64,000 nt of DNA from Catelliglobosispora koreensis DSM 44566 (lineage in GTDB: Bacteria > Actinomycetota > Actinomycetes > Mycobacteriales > Micromonosporaceae), in NCBI RefSeq assembly GCF_000379685.1, contig NZ_KB903249.1:662795-726794 (forward strand), written 5' to 3'. The notes under the pieces are model-generated. The model made no database searches, was not told the DNA's origin, and worked only from the letters and a program-made list of their open reading frames with translations. Shown in pieces: positions 26,194 through 38,637 of the stretch; the stretch's first letter is position 1, and each line of letters opens with the position of its first letter. The position numbers and the translations under genes were made by a program.

Positions 26194-26393
26194 CGTTATT
26201 CAGACCAGCTACGACGCGGGTAAAGGGGAGTATCGGGCCTGATTACCGGCGCCGCTCAGCCATGGCCGTTGACGTCGAGGCTTCGCGTTGGTACGCGTGC
26301 CCGAGGGTTGGACGCGTTCTTGTGCCGGGTGTCCATCGCGGACACCATGGATCGCATCTAGGTCGCTACTGCCGATGGCAAGTTCGAGGGCAC

Positions 26394-29015
26394 ATGAAGC
26401 AGTACCTTGAGGACATTGCCGAGGCGCTGAGGGCGCCTGGTGTGGTGCTGTTCGTCGCCGGAGCCGCGGGGATGGGCAAGAGCAGTGTCATACAGGCGGT
26501 ACTGAGCTCGATGCCTCACCTGCGATGCACGGTAATCAGTTGCCTACCGGGACAGTCAGACGAGGCTGCGTTGCATGACATCGCAAACCTTGTGGCAGAA
26601 GGCCAGACGATCCTTATCGAGGACGCTCACTGGCTTGACCAGGCGTGCCGGGCGGCCTTACTGAGGCTTATCGCCCACATGCCGGGCACCTGCCGGATCG
26701 TTGTGACGTACCGGCCAGACGAGCTGACGGTTGCGGGTCTGCCCCTCGGCGCGGAGCCACGTGCCGCGGTGGGTATACGGATCGCCGCTGTGGAACTGCG
26801 GCCTATGAGCGTCGAGGAACTTACGGCTTTCGCGCAGCCGGCTTTCGATGTTGAGGTTCGCGCGTCCGTGCTCGCCCCACTTGGCCAGCTAAGCGGTGGC
26901 GTAGCGGCCCTCGCGGCGCATTGTGTGCGGGCGGCAGCCAGCGGGCAGGGTGATCCCGTGGGGGCGATGGAGTGTGCCGGGCTGCCAGCAGCGTATGTCC
27001 AGTGGCTGCACAGCCGTTTGACCAGAATGCCTGCGGCGCAACAGTCGGTGCTGTACGCGGCGGCGGTGGCCGTGGAGGTGACCGATGTTGTGCTGGCGCA
27101 GGTGGCTGAGGTTTCCGCTGCCGAGTTCGACGACGCGGTGACCGTTCTGGTACGAAGCGGGCTCCTGGTCACCTCGCCGGGTACGAAGATCGCGGCTGAA
27201 CTGGTGCGCCGCTGGTTGTATCAGCAGATTGCGCCAATGAGGCGGGCGCATCTGCATGCGTCGGCGATGAAGGCACTGTCCATTCACGAGCCAGCTGACC
27301 GGGCCGCGCTGGCCCGGCACAGTGGGCTGTCCGGGGATTGGGCGGCGGCAAGCCGCTTTGGTGAGGAGGCAGCCGAACAAGCCATGCTCGCGGGTGATAC
27401 AGCGGCCGCGCTTGGCTTGCTTGAGCAGCTTGTCGCTCAGGCACCGGCGGGCAGCCCGGCGCGGGTACGTCTCGCGGTAAAACTGGCCCGCCTCGCGCCG
27501 CTGAGTGTGCATCGTGAGGAGACGTTCGTGCTCCTGCGCGACTTAGTGCGTGACGAACGTCTGCCTGCCGGGATTCGCGGTGAGATCCGGCTTGATTTTG
27601 GCCTTCTGCTGATGAATCAGATGGGCCACGGTGAGGATGGCTGGAAGGAGATCACCCGGGCGGTCTCGGAGCTTCGCCGCCGCCCGGCCCTTGCCGCGCG
27701 GGGGATGGCGGCGCTGGTGGTGCCGCACTGGGGCAGTTGTCACGTTGATGAACACCGTTGGTGGGCTGAGCAAGCCAAGCAGACGGTGGCCCGGGCGCGT
27801 CACCCTGCCATCGCTACCGCGGTGGTGGCCAATGAGCTGTCGCTGCTGATGAACGTGGGTGATCCGTCCATTTGGGAACGGGTGCCGCAGCTTGCCGATC
27901 ATGAAGGAAGTGTGGCGCAACGTCAGCAGGCGGGGCGCGCGTACTGCAATCTGGCCGACGCGGCGGTGTGGCTGGGGCACAGTCAGCACGCGGCACGGTT
28001 CTTGCGTGAGGGCCTGCGTTTGGCTGTTGACGCCGGTGCCGCGTATGCGGTGGGGCTGGGTAATGGGACGCAGTTGCGTCTGGAGTTCGCCTTGGGCCGG
28101 TGGGCTGATTTGGGCCGGCGTGCTTTGCGGTTGCTGGGTGAGCCGGCTGGCTGGCCGGTGATCGCTGATGCTCGTCTGGTGCTGGCGCAGCTTGCGCTGA
28201 GCCGAGGCGAGTGGGCCGAAGCACTGGGGCTGCTGGAGGTGCCGGGTATGCGGGAGCCGCACATCGGTTGTGCGCCACAGCTTTGCGCCGCCTCGGCGGT
28301 GCGGATCACCTCTTTCGCCGCGACGAAGCAGCCGGGTCTGGCCGGGCGGGAACTGGCGATAGCGCTGGATCGCTTGCGTACCAAGGGGATTTGGGGCTGG
28401 GCGAGCGATCTGCTGCACGCCGCGGTGCCATTCCTGATTGGACAGGGCCTGGCGGCGGAGGCCGGTCAGCTTGTCGACGAAGTGGCTCAGCAGATTGCGG
28501 GCCAGGACACGCCTTTGGCTGAGGCGACCGTGCGGTATTGCCGGGGTGCACTTTGTGAGTCGGCCGGTGAGCTATCTGAGGCAATCAGGTGGTATGAGCT
28601 GGCCGCGGCCGAGTATCAGTCGATCGACCGTCCCTATGACCAGGCCAGAGCCGGCGAGGCGGCTGGCCGGTGCCGGCTGGCTTGCGGTGAGCACGCGGAG
28701 GATCAGCTTCGGGCTGTTGCCGGCCGCTACGCCGCGCTTGGTGCGTCGTGGGACGCGTCTCGCTGTGGGCATCTGCTGCGCCGCTATGGTGCCGTAGCCC
28801 CGCGGCCGAGACGTGGCCGGCACGGATATGGCAGCTCGCTTTCGCCTCGGGAACAACAGGTGGCCCGTCTGATGGCACTTGGCCGCACCAACAGGGAGAT
28901 CGCCGAAGTGCTGTTCCTGTCGCCCAGGACAGTGGAGCTGCATGCCGCGCGGGTGCTGCGCAAAATGGCCGTCAGTGACCGGGCGGAGCTGCCCGGTCTG
29001 CCCGAACCGGAGTGA
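26394..29015 (+). CDS. LuxR-family ATPase regulator (LAL type)
   Basis: This 873-residue regulator has a P-loop near its start (AGAAGMGKSS), a Walker B-like ILIEDAHWLDQ, a middle section of helical repeats and a C-terminal LuxR helix-turn-helix (RTNREIAEVLFLSPRTVELH). It is a LAL-type transcription activator. The ATG at 26394 has GAGG five bases before it. The open frame extends upstream to 26070 but those codons run through the dispersed repeat and look non-coding. Neighbours are secreted enzymes and an S8 protease 126 bases downstream. Confidence 0.88.
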   Translation: MKQYLEDIAEALRAPGVVLFVAGAAGMGKSSVIQAVLSSMPHLRCTVISCLPGQSDEAALHDIANLVAEGQTILIEDAHWLDQACRAALLRLIAHMPGTCRIVVTYRPDELTVAGLPLGAEPRAAVGIRIAAVELRPMSVEELTAFAQPAFDVEVRASVLAPLGQLSGGVAALAAHCVRAAASGQGDPVGAMECAGLPAAYVQWLHSRLTRMPAAQQSVLYAAAVAVEVTDVVLAQVAEVSAAEFDDAVTVLVRSGLLVTSPGTKIAAELVRRWLYQQIAPMRRAHLHASAMKALSIHEPADRAALARHSGLSGDWAAASRFGEEAAEQAMLAGDTAAALGLLEQLVAQAPAGSPARVRLAVKLARLAPLSVHREETFVLLRDLVRDERLPAGIRGEIRLDFGLLLMNQMGHGEDGWKEITRAVSELRRRPALAARGMAALVVPHWGSCHVDEHRWWAEQAKQTVARARHPAIATAVVANELSLLMNVGDPSIWERVPQLADHEGSVAQRQQAGRAYCNLADAAVWLGHSQHAARFLREGLRLAVDAGAAYAVGLGNGTQLRLEFALGRWADLGRRALRLLGEPAGWPVIADARLVLAQLALSRGEWAEALGLLEVPGMREPHIGCAPQLCAASAVRITSFAATKQPGLAGRELAIALDRLRTKGIWGWASDLLHAAVPFLIGQGLAAEAGQLVDEVAQQIAGQDTPLAEATVRYCRGALCESAGELSEAIRWYELAAAEYQSIDRPYDQARAGEAAGRCRLACGEHAEDQLRAVAGRYAALGASWDASRCGHLLRRYGAVAPRPRRGRHGYGSSLSPREQQVARLMALGRTNREIAEVLFLSPRTVELHAARVLRKMAVSDRAELPGLPEPE

Positions 29016-29140
29016 CGGCTTCGCATTTGATACGTACCCCTACGTATATGGACCGCAATTGTCCGGCCAGGACATCGATCGCAGGGTGTTTGGGAGCGCG
29101 GCCATGTCCCCGCGCCACCACCCCCTCGTGAAGGACCGAC

Positions 29141-30940
29141 ATGCGAAGACTCAGAACGCTCCTCACCCTCACCGCCGCGTTGTTCCTGGCTGGCACCACC
29201 CTGGCGAGCACCGGGACCGCGATGGCCGCGAGCCAGCCGGGTACGCCAACGGCATATGTGGTCGTGTTGCGCGACAACACCGATCCGTCTGCTGTCGCCG
29301 GGGAGTACACCCGGCGCGGCGGCCAGCTGCATCACGTCTACCGGCACGCGATGAAAGGTTTCGCGGTCACTCTGGACGCCACCTCGGTGGCAGCGCTGCG
29401 CCGGGACCCGCGGGTGCTGTCGGTGGAGGCCGACCAGGTGGTTACGATCGCGGCCCAGGATGTGCCAACCGGGATCCGCCGTGTGTTCGCCGACGACAAC
29501 AGCAACCTGAAAATCAATGGCCAGGAAGACTTCCGCGCCGACGTTGATGTGGCGATCCTGGACACCGGTGTCGACTTCGATCACCCCGACCTCAATGTCG
29601 TGGCCCGCACCGACTGTGCCAACCGCACCTCCTGCGTGAACAACAGCGGCGATGACGCCCACGGCCACGGTAGCCACGTCGCAGGCACGGTCGGTGCCAT
29701 AGACAACGGCATCGGTGTCGTCGGCGTCGCACCAGGCGCGCGTATCTGGTCGGTCAAGGTTTTGGGCGACAACGCCAGTGGCACTCTGTCGGGAGTGGCT
29801 GCGGGCGTTGACTGGGTAGCAGCCCGTGCCGACGAGATCGAGGTCGTCAACCTCAGTCTCGGCTGTGACGGCTGCACCGACAGTGCGCTCACGACGGCCA
29901 TCACCAATGCGGTGAACAAGGGGATCGTGTTTAGTGTGGCGGCGGGCAACAACACTAAGGACGCCAAGACATTCTTCCCGGCCAACCACCCGGACGTGAT
30001 CACCGTTTCGGCGCTGGCCGACTTCAACGGCGAGCCGGGTGGCGGCGCTGGCTCGACCTGCCGTACCGATCAGGACGACACCCTGGCCAGCTTCAGCAAC
30101 TTCGGGCCCAGTATCGAGATCGCCGCGCCTGGTACCTGCATCTACTCAACGTACAAAGACGGTGGGTACTCCACGATGTCGGGCACGTCGATGGCCGCCC
30201 CGCACGTGGCTGGTGCCGCGGCACTGCTGGCTTCCGGCAGCGGCAAACCCGTTAACCGGCAAGGCGTTCAGAGCGTACGTGACCGGCTGTTGGAGACCGC
30301 CAACACCAACTGGGCCGACGACTCGGGCGACAACGTCAAAGAGCCGCTCCTCGACGTCAGCAGCGCTGCCGATTTCCCCGGTGGCGCACCAGATCCCGGG
30401 GCTCCGAACGCGGCCTTCACGTTCGCCTGCACGACCGCGAACAACACGTGCACCTTCGACGGGGGCACGTCGAGTGACCCTGATGGTTCCATCGCCAGCT
30501 ACGCGTGGGAGTTCGGTGACGGCACTACCGGTACGGGCCGCACCACGTCCCGTACGTACCAGCAGTCCGGCAGCTACAGCGTCAAGCTCACCGTCACCGA
30601 CAACAGTGGCAAGAAGGACGCCGTGCGCCGTGAGGTGAAGGCCGGAGACCTGCCGCCTACCGCGTCGTTCACCGGCTCGTGCTGGCTGCCGACGTGTCAG
30701 TTCGACGGCAGCGCGTCCAGCGACGGTGAGGGCGCGATCGCCTCGTACCACTGGGATTTCGGTGACAACACGACAGGCACGGGCCGTACCACGTCACACA
30801 CCTATCCCAACGTCACCCGCCTGTACCAGGTCGCCCTGACCGTCCGCGACAGCCGTAACCAAAGCAGCGCACCGTTTACCCGCCAAGTCCGTTGCTACCA
30901 GGCCTACCAGAGGCCGCAGTGCTACTGGATCAACTTCTGA
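29141..30940 (+). CDS. Secreted S8 subtilisin-like protease with two PKD domains
   Basis: The 599-residue protein has a signal peptide (to about 30), an I9-type propeptide (AYVVVLRDN...), a subtilisin domain with Asp141 (ILDTGVDFDH), His176 (GHGSHVAGT), Asn270 and Ser350 (SGTSMAAPHVAG), and two PKD domains (about 422-505 and 506-585) with WEFGDGTTG and WDFGDNTTG. A short Cys-containing tail follows. PKD domains often help secreted enzymes bind polymers. GAAGGA precedes the ATG. A terminator follows the gene. Confidence 0.93.
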   Translation: MRRLRTLLTLTAALFLAGTTLASTGTAMAASQPGTPTAYVVVLRDNTDPSAVAGEYTRRGGQLHHVYRHAMKGFAVTLDATSVAALRRDPRVLSVEADQVVTIAAQDVPTGIRRVFADDNSNLKINGQEDFRADVDVAILDTGVDFDHPDLNVVARTDCANRTSCVNNSGDDAHGHGSHVAGTVGAIDNGIGVVGVAPGARIWSVKVLGDNASGTLSGVAAGVDWVAARADEIEVVNLSLGCDGCTDSALTTAITNAVNKGIVFSVAAGNNTKDAKTFFPANHPDVITVSALADFNGEPGGGAGSTCRTDQDDTLASFSNFGPSIEIAAPGTCIYSTYKDGGYSTMSGTSMAAPHVAGAAALLASGSGKPVNRQGVQSVRDRLLETANTNWADDSGDNVKEPLLDVSSAADFPGGAPDPGAPNAAFTFACTTANNTCTFDGGTSSDPDGSIASYAWEFGDGTTGTGRTTSRTYQQSGSYSVKLTVTDNSGKKDAVRREVKAGDLPPTASFTGSCWLPTCQFDGSASSDGEGAIASYHWDFGDNTTGTGRTTSHTYPNVTRLYQVALTVRDSRNQSSAPFTRQVRCYQAYQRPQCYWINF

Positions 30941-30955
30941 ACAGGAGCGCCAAGG

Positions 30956-30989
30956 AGCGGTGTCCTTTCCCTGGGGGAGGGACACCGCT
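30956..30989 (+). terminator. Terminator of the S8 protease gene
   Basis: A 10-bp stem (AGCGGTGTCC with GGACACCGCT) is followed by ACTTTTG, 16 bases after the protease stop. Confidence 0.75.
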
Positions 30990-31029
30990 ACTTTTGTGCC
31001 CCTCGAATGTCGGGCGAGGTCGCGAGGTA

Positions 31030-31057
31030 TTGACTTATCGATGTCAGCCACTATGCT
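31030..31057 (+). promoter_or_regulatory. Promoter of the GH5 cellulase gene
   Basis: TTGACT (31030-31035) and TATGCT (31052-31057) are separated by 16 bases, a good match to the housekeeping sigma factor consensus. The LacI-type operator begins two bases after the -10 element. Confidence 0.7.
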
Positions 31058-31058
31058 T

Positions 31059-31072
31059 TGGGAGCGTTCCCA
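31059..31072. promoter_or_regulatory. CebR/CelR-type operator
   Basis: TGGGAGCGTTCCCA differs by one base from the TGGGAGCGCTCCCA palindrome bound by the LacI-family cellobiose repressors CebR (Streptomyces) and CelR (Thermobifida). It would overlap the transcription start of the cellulase gene, fitting repression relieved by cellobiose. The repressor gene is not in the window. Confidence 0.85.
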
Positions 31073-31102
31073 CGGGTTCCCGCTCTATCAGAGGAGAACT
31101 CG

Positions 31103-32626
31103 GTGAAAAAACAGTATCGAGCGCTGGTTGCTGCAACATGCGCAGGCGTGCTTGCGGCTTCTGGCATGGCAGCCCTTACGCTGCCGGCATCTGCCGCCCC
31201 GACAGCGGGGTGCGCGGTCGATTACACCGTGCAGAGCCAGTGGCCTGGCGGGTTTACCGCCAACATTGCGATTACCAACCTGGGCAGTCCTATCACGAGC
31301 TGGACATTGAGCTTCGGGTTTCCCGACAGCGGCCAGAAAGTCGGCAACGGCTGGAGCGCTACCTGGTCACAGGACGGCGCACAGGTGGCAGCGGAGAGTA
31401 TGAGCTGGAATGGTGCGCTGGCAACGAATGCCTCGGCCTCTGTCGGCTTCGTCGGCTCCTGGATCGGCCAAAATCCCGAGCCGTCCTCATTCGCGGTCAA
31501 CGGCACGACGTGTACCGGTTCGGTGATCAGCCCCACAGCGAGTCCTTCGTCGTCGCCTACGGCCAGCCCGACTCCCAGCCCGTCCAATCCGTCCGGCCCG
31601 GCCCCGCAGCTGCGGGTATCAGGCAACAAGCTGGTCACCTCCGACGGCACACCGTACCGGCTGCTGGGAGTAAGCCGTTCCAGCGGTGAGTACGCCTGCG
31701 TGCAGGGCAAGGGACTGTGGGACAACGGCCCGGTCGACCAGGCGTCGGTCGATGCGATGAAGACCTGGAATATCCACGCGGTGCGGATACCGCTCAACGA
31801 AGAGTGCTGGCTTGGCCTCAACGGCTCGCCCAGCGGTGCGGTGTACCAGCAGGGCGTCAAGGACTACGTCAGCCTGCTTGTCGCCAACGGCATCAACGTG
31901 ATCCTGGATCTACATTGGACCTGGGGGGCATGGACCAACGGGCCGGCCTGGCACTGCACCGACGTGCACGCGACATGCCAGAAGCCGGTCCCGGATGCCC
32001 AGTACGCTCCGCAGTTCTGGGCCAGCGTCGCCAGCACCTTCAAAGGCAACAACGCCGTGGTCTTCGATCTGTTCAACGAGCCATACCCGGAGGCCGGCGC
32101 CGACTGGAACAAAACCCTGGGATGGCAGTGCCTTCGCGACGGCGGCACCTGCACCGGCATCTCCTACGAAGTCGCCGGCATGCAGGACCTCGTTGACGCC
32201 GTGCGCGGCACCGGCGCCACCAACGTCGTCATGGTCAGCGGGCTGGAATGGGCCAACGACATGCGTGAGTGGCTGCAATACCGCCCGGCCGACCCAACCG
32301 GCAACCTGGTGGCATCGTGGCACGCCTACAGCTTCAACGCGTGTGCCAGCGCCGCATGCTGGGACAGCCAAATCGCACCACTGGCCCAGCAGGTGCCCGT
32401 TGTGCTCGGTGAATTCGGCCAGGACAACTGCGGCTTTGACTACATGCAAGGCTTGACGAACTGGGCCGACACGCATGGTTTGTCCTATCTGGCCTGGACG
32501 TGGAACCCGTGGGGTTGCACCTCGGGTGCCGTCCTCATCAAGGACTGGGCCGGCACCCCCGAACCGGGCGTCGGCGAAGGCTACCGCGCTCACCTGCGCG
32601 GCCAGAACCCTTACCCCACAAGGTAA
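31103..32626 (+). CDS. Secreted cellulase, CBM2-GH5
   Basis: This 507-residue enzyme has a signal peptide (to about 32), a CBM2 cellulose-binding module (about 36-133, with CAVDYTVQSQWPGGFTANI and WTLSFGFP), a Ser/Pro/Thr linker and a GH5 TIM barrel (about 165-500). The acid/base is Glu326 (DLFNEPYPE) and the nucleophile Glu437 (VLGEFGQDN). It should be an endo-beta-1,4-glucanase. The GTG at 31103 follows GAGGAGAA (31091-31098); the upstream in-frame start at 31058 would lie inside the promoter. Control by a CebR-like repressor is likely. Confidence 0.93.
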   Translation: MKKQYRALVAATCAGVLAASGMAALTLPASAAPTAGCAVDYTVQSQWPGGFTANIAITNLGSPITSWTLSFGFPDSGQKVGNGWSATWSQDGAQVAAESMSWNGALATNASASVGFVGSWIGQNPEPSSFAVNGTTCTGSVISPTASPSSSPTASPTPSPSNPSGPAPQLRVSGNKLVTSDGTPYRLLGVSRSSGEYACVQGKGLWDNGPVDQASVDAMKTWNIHAVRIPLNEECWLGLNGSPSGAVYQQGVKDYVSLLVANGINVILDLHWTWGAWTNGPAWHCTDVHATCQKPVPDAQYAPQFWASVASTFKGNNAVVFDLFNEPYPEAGADWNKTLGWQCLRDGGTCTGISYEVAGMQDLVDAVRGTGATNVVMVSGLEWANDMREWLQYRPADPTGNLVASWHAYSFNACASAACWDSQIAPLAQQVPVVLGEFGQDNCGFDYMQGLTNWADTHGLSYLAWTWNPWGCTSGAVLIKDWAGTPEPGVGEGYRAHLRGQNPYPTR

Positions 32627-32697
32627 CGCAGATCGATAGCGGTGCCAGTGGTATCAGGACGGTGAGGTTCCAGGACACCGGTAACGGCAGTGAGTAG

Positions 32698-35754
<3,057 letters not shown>

Positions 35755-36141
35755 CCCGCCATTTCAGCTGCGGGTAGTCCTCATTGGATCGTCGGCAATT
35801 GGGCCGCCGGAGGAGCTAGTCGATATTTCGGCGGGCTCCTCCTTTGTTTCCTGCCCTAGCGGGCCTATGGCGGCGTTATCGGGTTTGGCCCCGCCGGCGT
35901 TACATCAAGATTGATAAATTTCGTGTTAACGGTGTAGCACGGGCGATGGTTTATGCCGTGCGCAGTTCTTAATTGGTCGGTCTGTGTTGCTGTTGATCCC
36001 TGTAATACCGGCTTGCTCCTATATCGATGTGGTCCGATCGAAACGCGATGTGGCCACCGCCGCGCTTGCGGCGTTCAAGCGAAGCTGCCCGCATTGGAGC
36101 GCACATGTCTTCGCTTGCCGATCTCATAGAGGAGGAGCAAT
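35755..36141. other. Intergenic region before the copper locus
   Basis: This 387-nt region contains a terminator (35809-35848) for the beta-helix gene. The rest, with lower GC, presumably carries the promoter of the cupredoxin/propeller gene. No gene is visible. Confidence 0.5.
35809..35848 (+). terminator. Rho-independent terminator
   Basis: GGAGGAGC pairs with GCTCCTCC (35835-35842) and is followed by TTTGTTT, 55 bases after the beta-helix stop. Confidence 0.8.
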
Positions 36142-38445
36142 ATGCACTCACCTCCCGACGACGTACGGGACGCCAATCGCAGAGCCGCGCGCAGACGTTG
36201 GGCGGCCCTGCTGGTTCCGGTACTCGTGGTAGCCACCGCTGCTGTACCGGGCTCTGCGCAGGCGCAGCCGGTCGGTGCCGGCGTCCCGGTGATGTTCAAC
36301 CTCACCGACAACAACGACGCCTGGTTCGACACGGGTGTCAACCTGTTCGGTACGCGGGCACTCGGGGTCGCGGTCACGCCGCGTACCCGGTTGCTGGATC
36401 TGCCGCTGGACAGCCTGCCGCTACTCAACAGCAACCTTGGTGACCTCACCAACCTGCCCATTGTGGGCGGTGAGGCGCCGCTTCTGGGCAGCCTCGGGGT
36501 TGACCTGAACTCGTTGCTGAACTTGGACGCGCTCAATGCGGCGATCGACGCCGCTGGTGGCGCGCTCGGATTCCTGAATCCGACCGTGCAGCGGGCCAAG
36601 CAGCAGGTCAACCAGTTCCGGACCCAGCTCGCTGGGCAAAGTGCCAACGAAGCGGTGGCACTTTCCAGCTTGCCGGTCGGTCTCGACCTGATGCGGACTC
36701 TGGCAGATCTGCAGGCACTTGCTCCTAAGGATCTGAGCCTGATCCCTAAGGCCAAGTTCAAGGTCGCCGCACCGGCGGCGGCTTCCTCACATTCGGTGAC
36801 GAGCATTATCTGGCCTGTCGGCGCCACGCCACTGGACCAGAGCAGCGCTTTCATCGGTGATGTGGAAACGTCGCTTGTCGAGCCGGGTTTGTACGCGTGG
36901 GCCTGCAAGATCCACCCGTACATGCTGGGTGCGGTCGTTGTCGACGATCCGCTCACGCCGGGCCTCGACTTCGGCAAGAAGCTCAACGTGGCTGTCAAGG
37001 GCGGTATGGTCGTGCCCAGCTCGGCCGACGTCGTCCAGCAGCTGGTGCAGAAGTTCTTCCGTATCACGGTGCCGGACAACTGGCAGACGTTCAGCAACAC
37101 CGAGGCCAAGCAGTGGAACCCCCACTACCCACCCGCGCCGATCCTCATGTATGACGCGGCGGAGCAACCGGTGCTGGTTCCGCTCCTTGATTCCTTCTAC
37201 AACAGCAAGTTCTCCGAGGGCGTGACCCTGCCCGCGCTGAACCAGCGGCCATCTGTGCCGGGGGTCGGCGAGGTATGGATCGATACCCAGATGGAGGGAT
37301 ACGCGGGCAAGGTGAAGTCCGGCGCGGCCACCAAAGTGGACGTGGTGAACTGGACGGTGGCCCGGAAAGTGGCGCTCCCGCAGATCAACATGAACAACCC
37401 GCATAACATGTGGTCTGACCGGGCCGGCCAGTACATCTACCAAACTGAATGGTTCTCCGACCGGCTCACTGTGTTCAACCGCACCACGGGACAGCTGGTC
37501 CGGACCATCCAAGTTGGACCCGACCCGTCGCACGTGATGACCCGGACTGACACCGATCAGCTCCATGTGGCCATCAACGCCGGCAACGCGGTCGTGGAGC
37601 TGAGTCCGGGCGCCACGCAGATCGATCGGCGCATCATGGTGCAGGGGCCGGGGCAGACCCCCGCGCATCCGCACGCGCACTGGATGAGCCACGACGCCAG
37701 ATACATGGTCACTCCCAACGTCAACCATCACGACTCAACCCTGGTTGACGTGCCAACCGGCTCGATTCAGAAGATGCAGACCGAGCAGTTGCCCATCGCG
37801 ACCGGCATGATGCCGGATGCCTCGAAGTACTACGTGGCGAACTTCCTCGGACAGAGCGTCTCGTGTATCTCGATCACCGCGGCGGCGTGCAAGAGCGACG
37901 CGGGTGCGTCGGTGGGCTACAAGGCAATCAACTTGTGGTCCAACTACGACCCGATCAGCGGAGCGACAACCGGGGGAACCTTCGGTGGCTTGCCGATCCA
38001 GCTCCCGGTCAGCCCGGATGGCCAGGCCCTCCTGGTCGCGAACACGTTGACCAGCAGCATCACGGTCATCGACCCGGACACGGACAAGATCGTCAAGTAC
38101 TTGCCGTGTGACTCCGGGTGCCATGGGATCAACTTCGGCGCTAAGCGCGGCGGCGGCTACTACGCCTACGTGTCAAGCAAATTCGCCAACACACTGGCGG
38201 TCGTCGATCCCGATCCGAATGGTGACGGCAACCCCGCCGACGCCGCGATCGTCGGCAAGATGGTGCTGGACGGGGCTCCGGGCACGATCAGCGACGACAC
38301 CGTTGTCAAGTACAACGGAATGGGCGGCCAAGGCGTGTTCCCGTATCCGATTGTCTACAACGGATGGGTGCAAAACGCGCCGGCGGACATGGCCGCCCAG
38401 CTCACCTGCGCCCAGCTGAATCCCATTAACACCGGCGGCTGCTAA
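36142..38445 (+). CDS. Secreted cupredoxin/beta-propeller protein, probably copper-related
   Basis: This 767-residue exported protein has a signal peptide ending near GSAQAQ. A helical Leu-rich stretch (about 75-170) precedes a cupredoxin segment (about 200-275) with a type 1 copper motif WACKIHPYMLG, and a YncE/NosZ-like beta-propeller (about 350-760) rich in His (PGQTPAHPHAHWMSHD, PNVNHHDST). The same CxxHPYMLG motif recurs in the next gene. GGAGGAG precedes the ATG. With the multicopper oxidase, YcnI and CopCD genes downstream it probably binds or handles copper outside the cell. I know no characterised protein with exactly this order. Confidence 0.7.
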   Translation: MHSPPDDVRDANRRAARRRWAALLVPVLVVATAAVPGSAQAQPVGAGVPVMFNLTDNNDAWFDTGVNLFGTRALGVAVTPRTRLLDLPLDSLPLLNSNLGDLTNLPIVGGEAPLLGSLGVDLNSLLNLDALNAAIDAAGGALGFLNPTVQRAKQQVNQFRTQLAGQSANEAVALSSLPVGLDLMRTLADLQALAPKDLSLIPKAKFKVAAPAAASSHSVTSIIWPVGATPLDQSSAFIGDVETSLVEPGLYAWACKIHPYMLGAVVVDDPLTPGLDFGKKLNVAVKGGMVVPSSADVVQQLVQKFFRITVPDNWQTFSNTEAKQWNPHYPPAPILMYDAAEQPVLVPLLDSFYNSKFSEGVTLPALNQRPSVPGVGEVWIDTQMEGYAGKVKSGAATKVDVVNWTVARKVALPQINMNNPHNMWSDRAGQYIYQTEWFSDRLTVFNRTTGQLVRTIQVGPDPSHVMTRTDTDQLHVAINAGNAVVELSPGATQIDRRIMVQGPGQTPAHPHAHWMSHDARYMVTPNVNHHDSTLVDVPTGSIQKMQTEQLPIATGMMPDASKYYVANFLGQSVSCISITAAACKSDAGASVGYKAINLWSNYDPISGATTGGTFGGLPIQLPVSPDGQALLVANTLTSSITVIDPDTDKIVKYLPCDSGCHGINFGAKRGGGYYAYVSSKFANTLAVVDPDPNGDGNPADAAIVGKMVLDGAPGTISDDTVVKYNGMGGQGVFPYPIVYNGWVQNAPADMAAQLTCAQLNPINTGGC

Positions 38446-38479
38446 ACCAGTTCCCGGCTCGAGCCGCCTCTGGCGGTAA

Positions 38480-38510
38480 GGGAGGGACCGCGAAGCGGGC
38501 GGTCCCTCCC
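38480..38510 (+). terminator. Terminator of the propeller gene
   Basis: A perfect 12-bp stem (GGGAGGGACCGC and its complement) with a seven-base loop lies 35 bases after the stop. Confidence 0.75.
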
Positions 38511-38637
38511 GGCTCAGGGCGGTTCACACCGCTGGCCAACGTGGGCCAGCAAATCCCCGGCACACACCGCGTTTTGCAACGCACGGCGACCGGTGGCGAT
38601 GCCGCATACCCAAACAGCGTAGATGAGGAGTGTCCTC

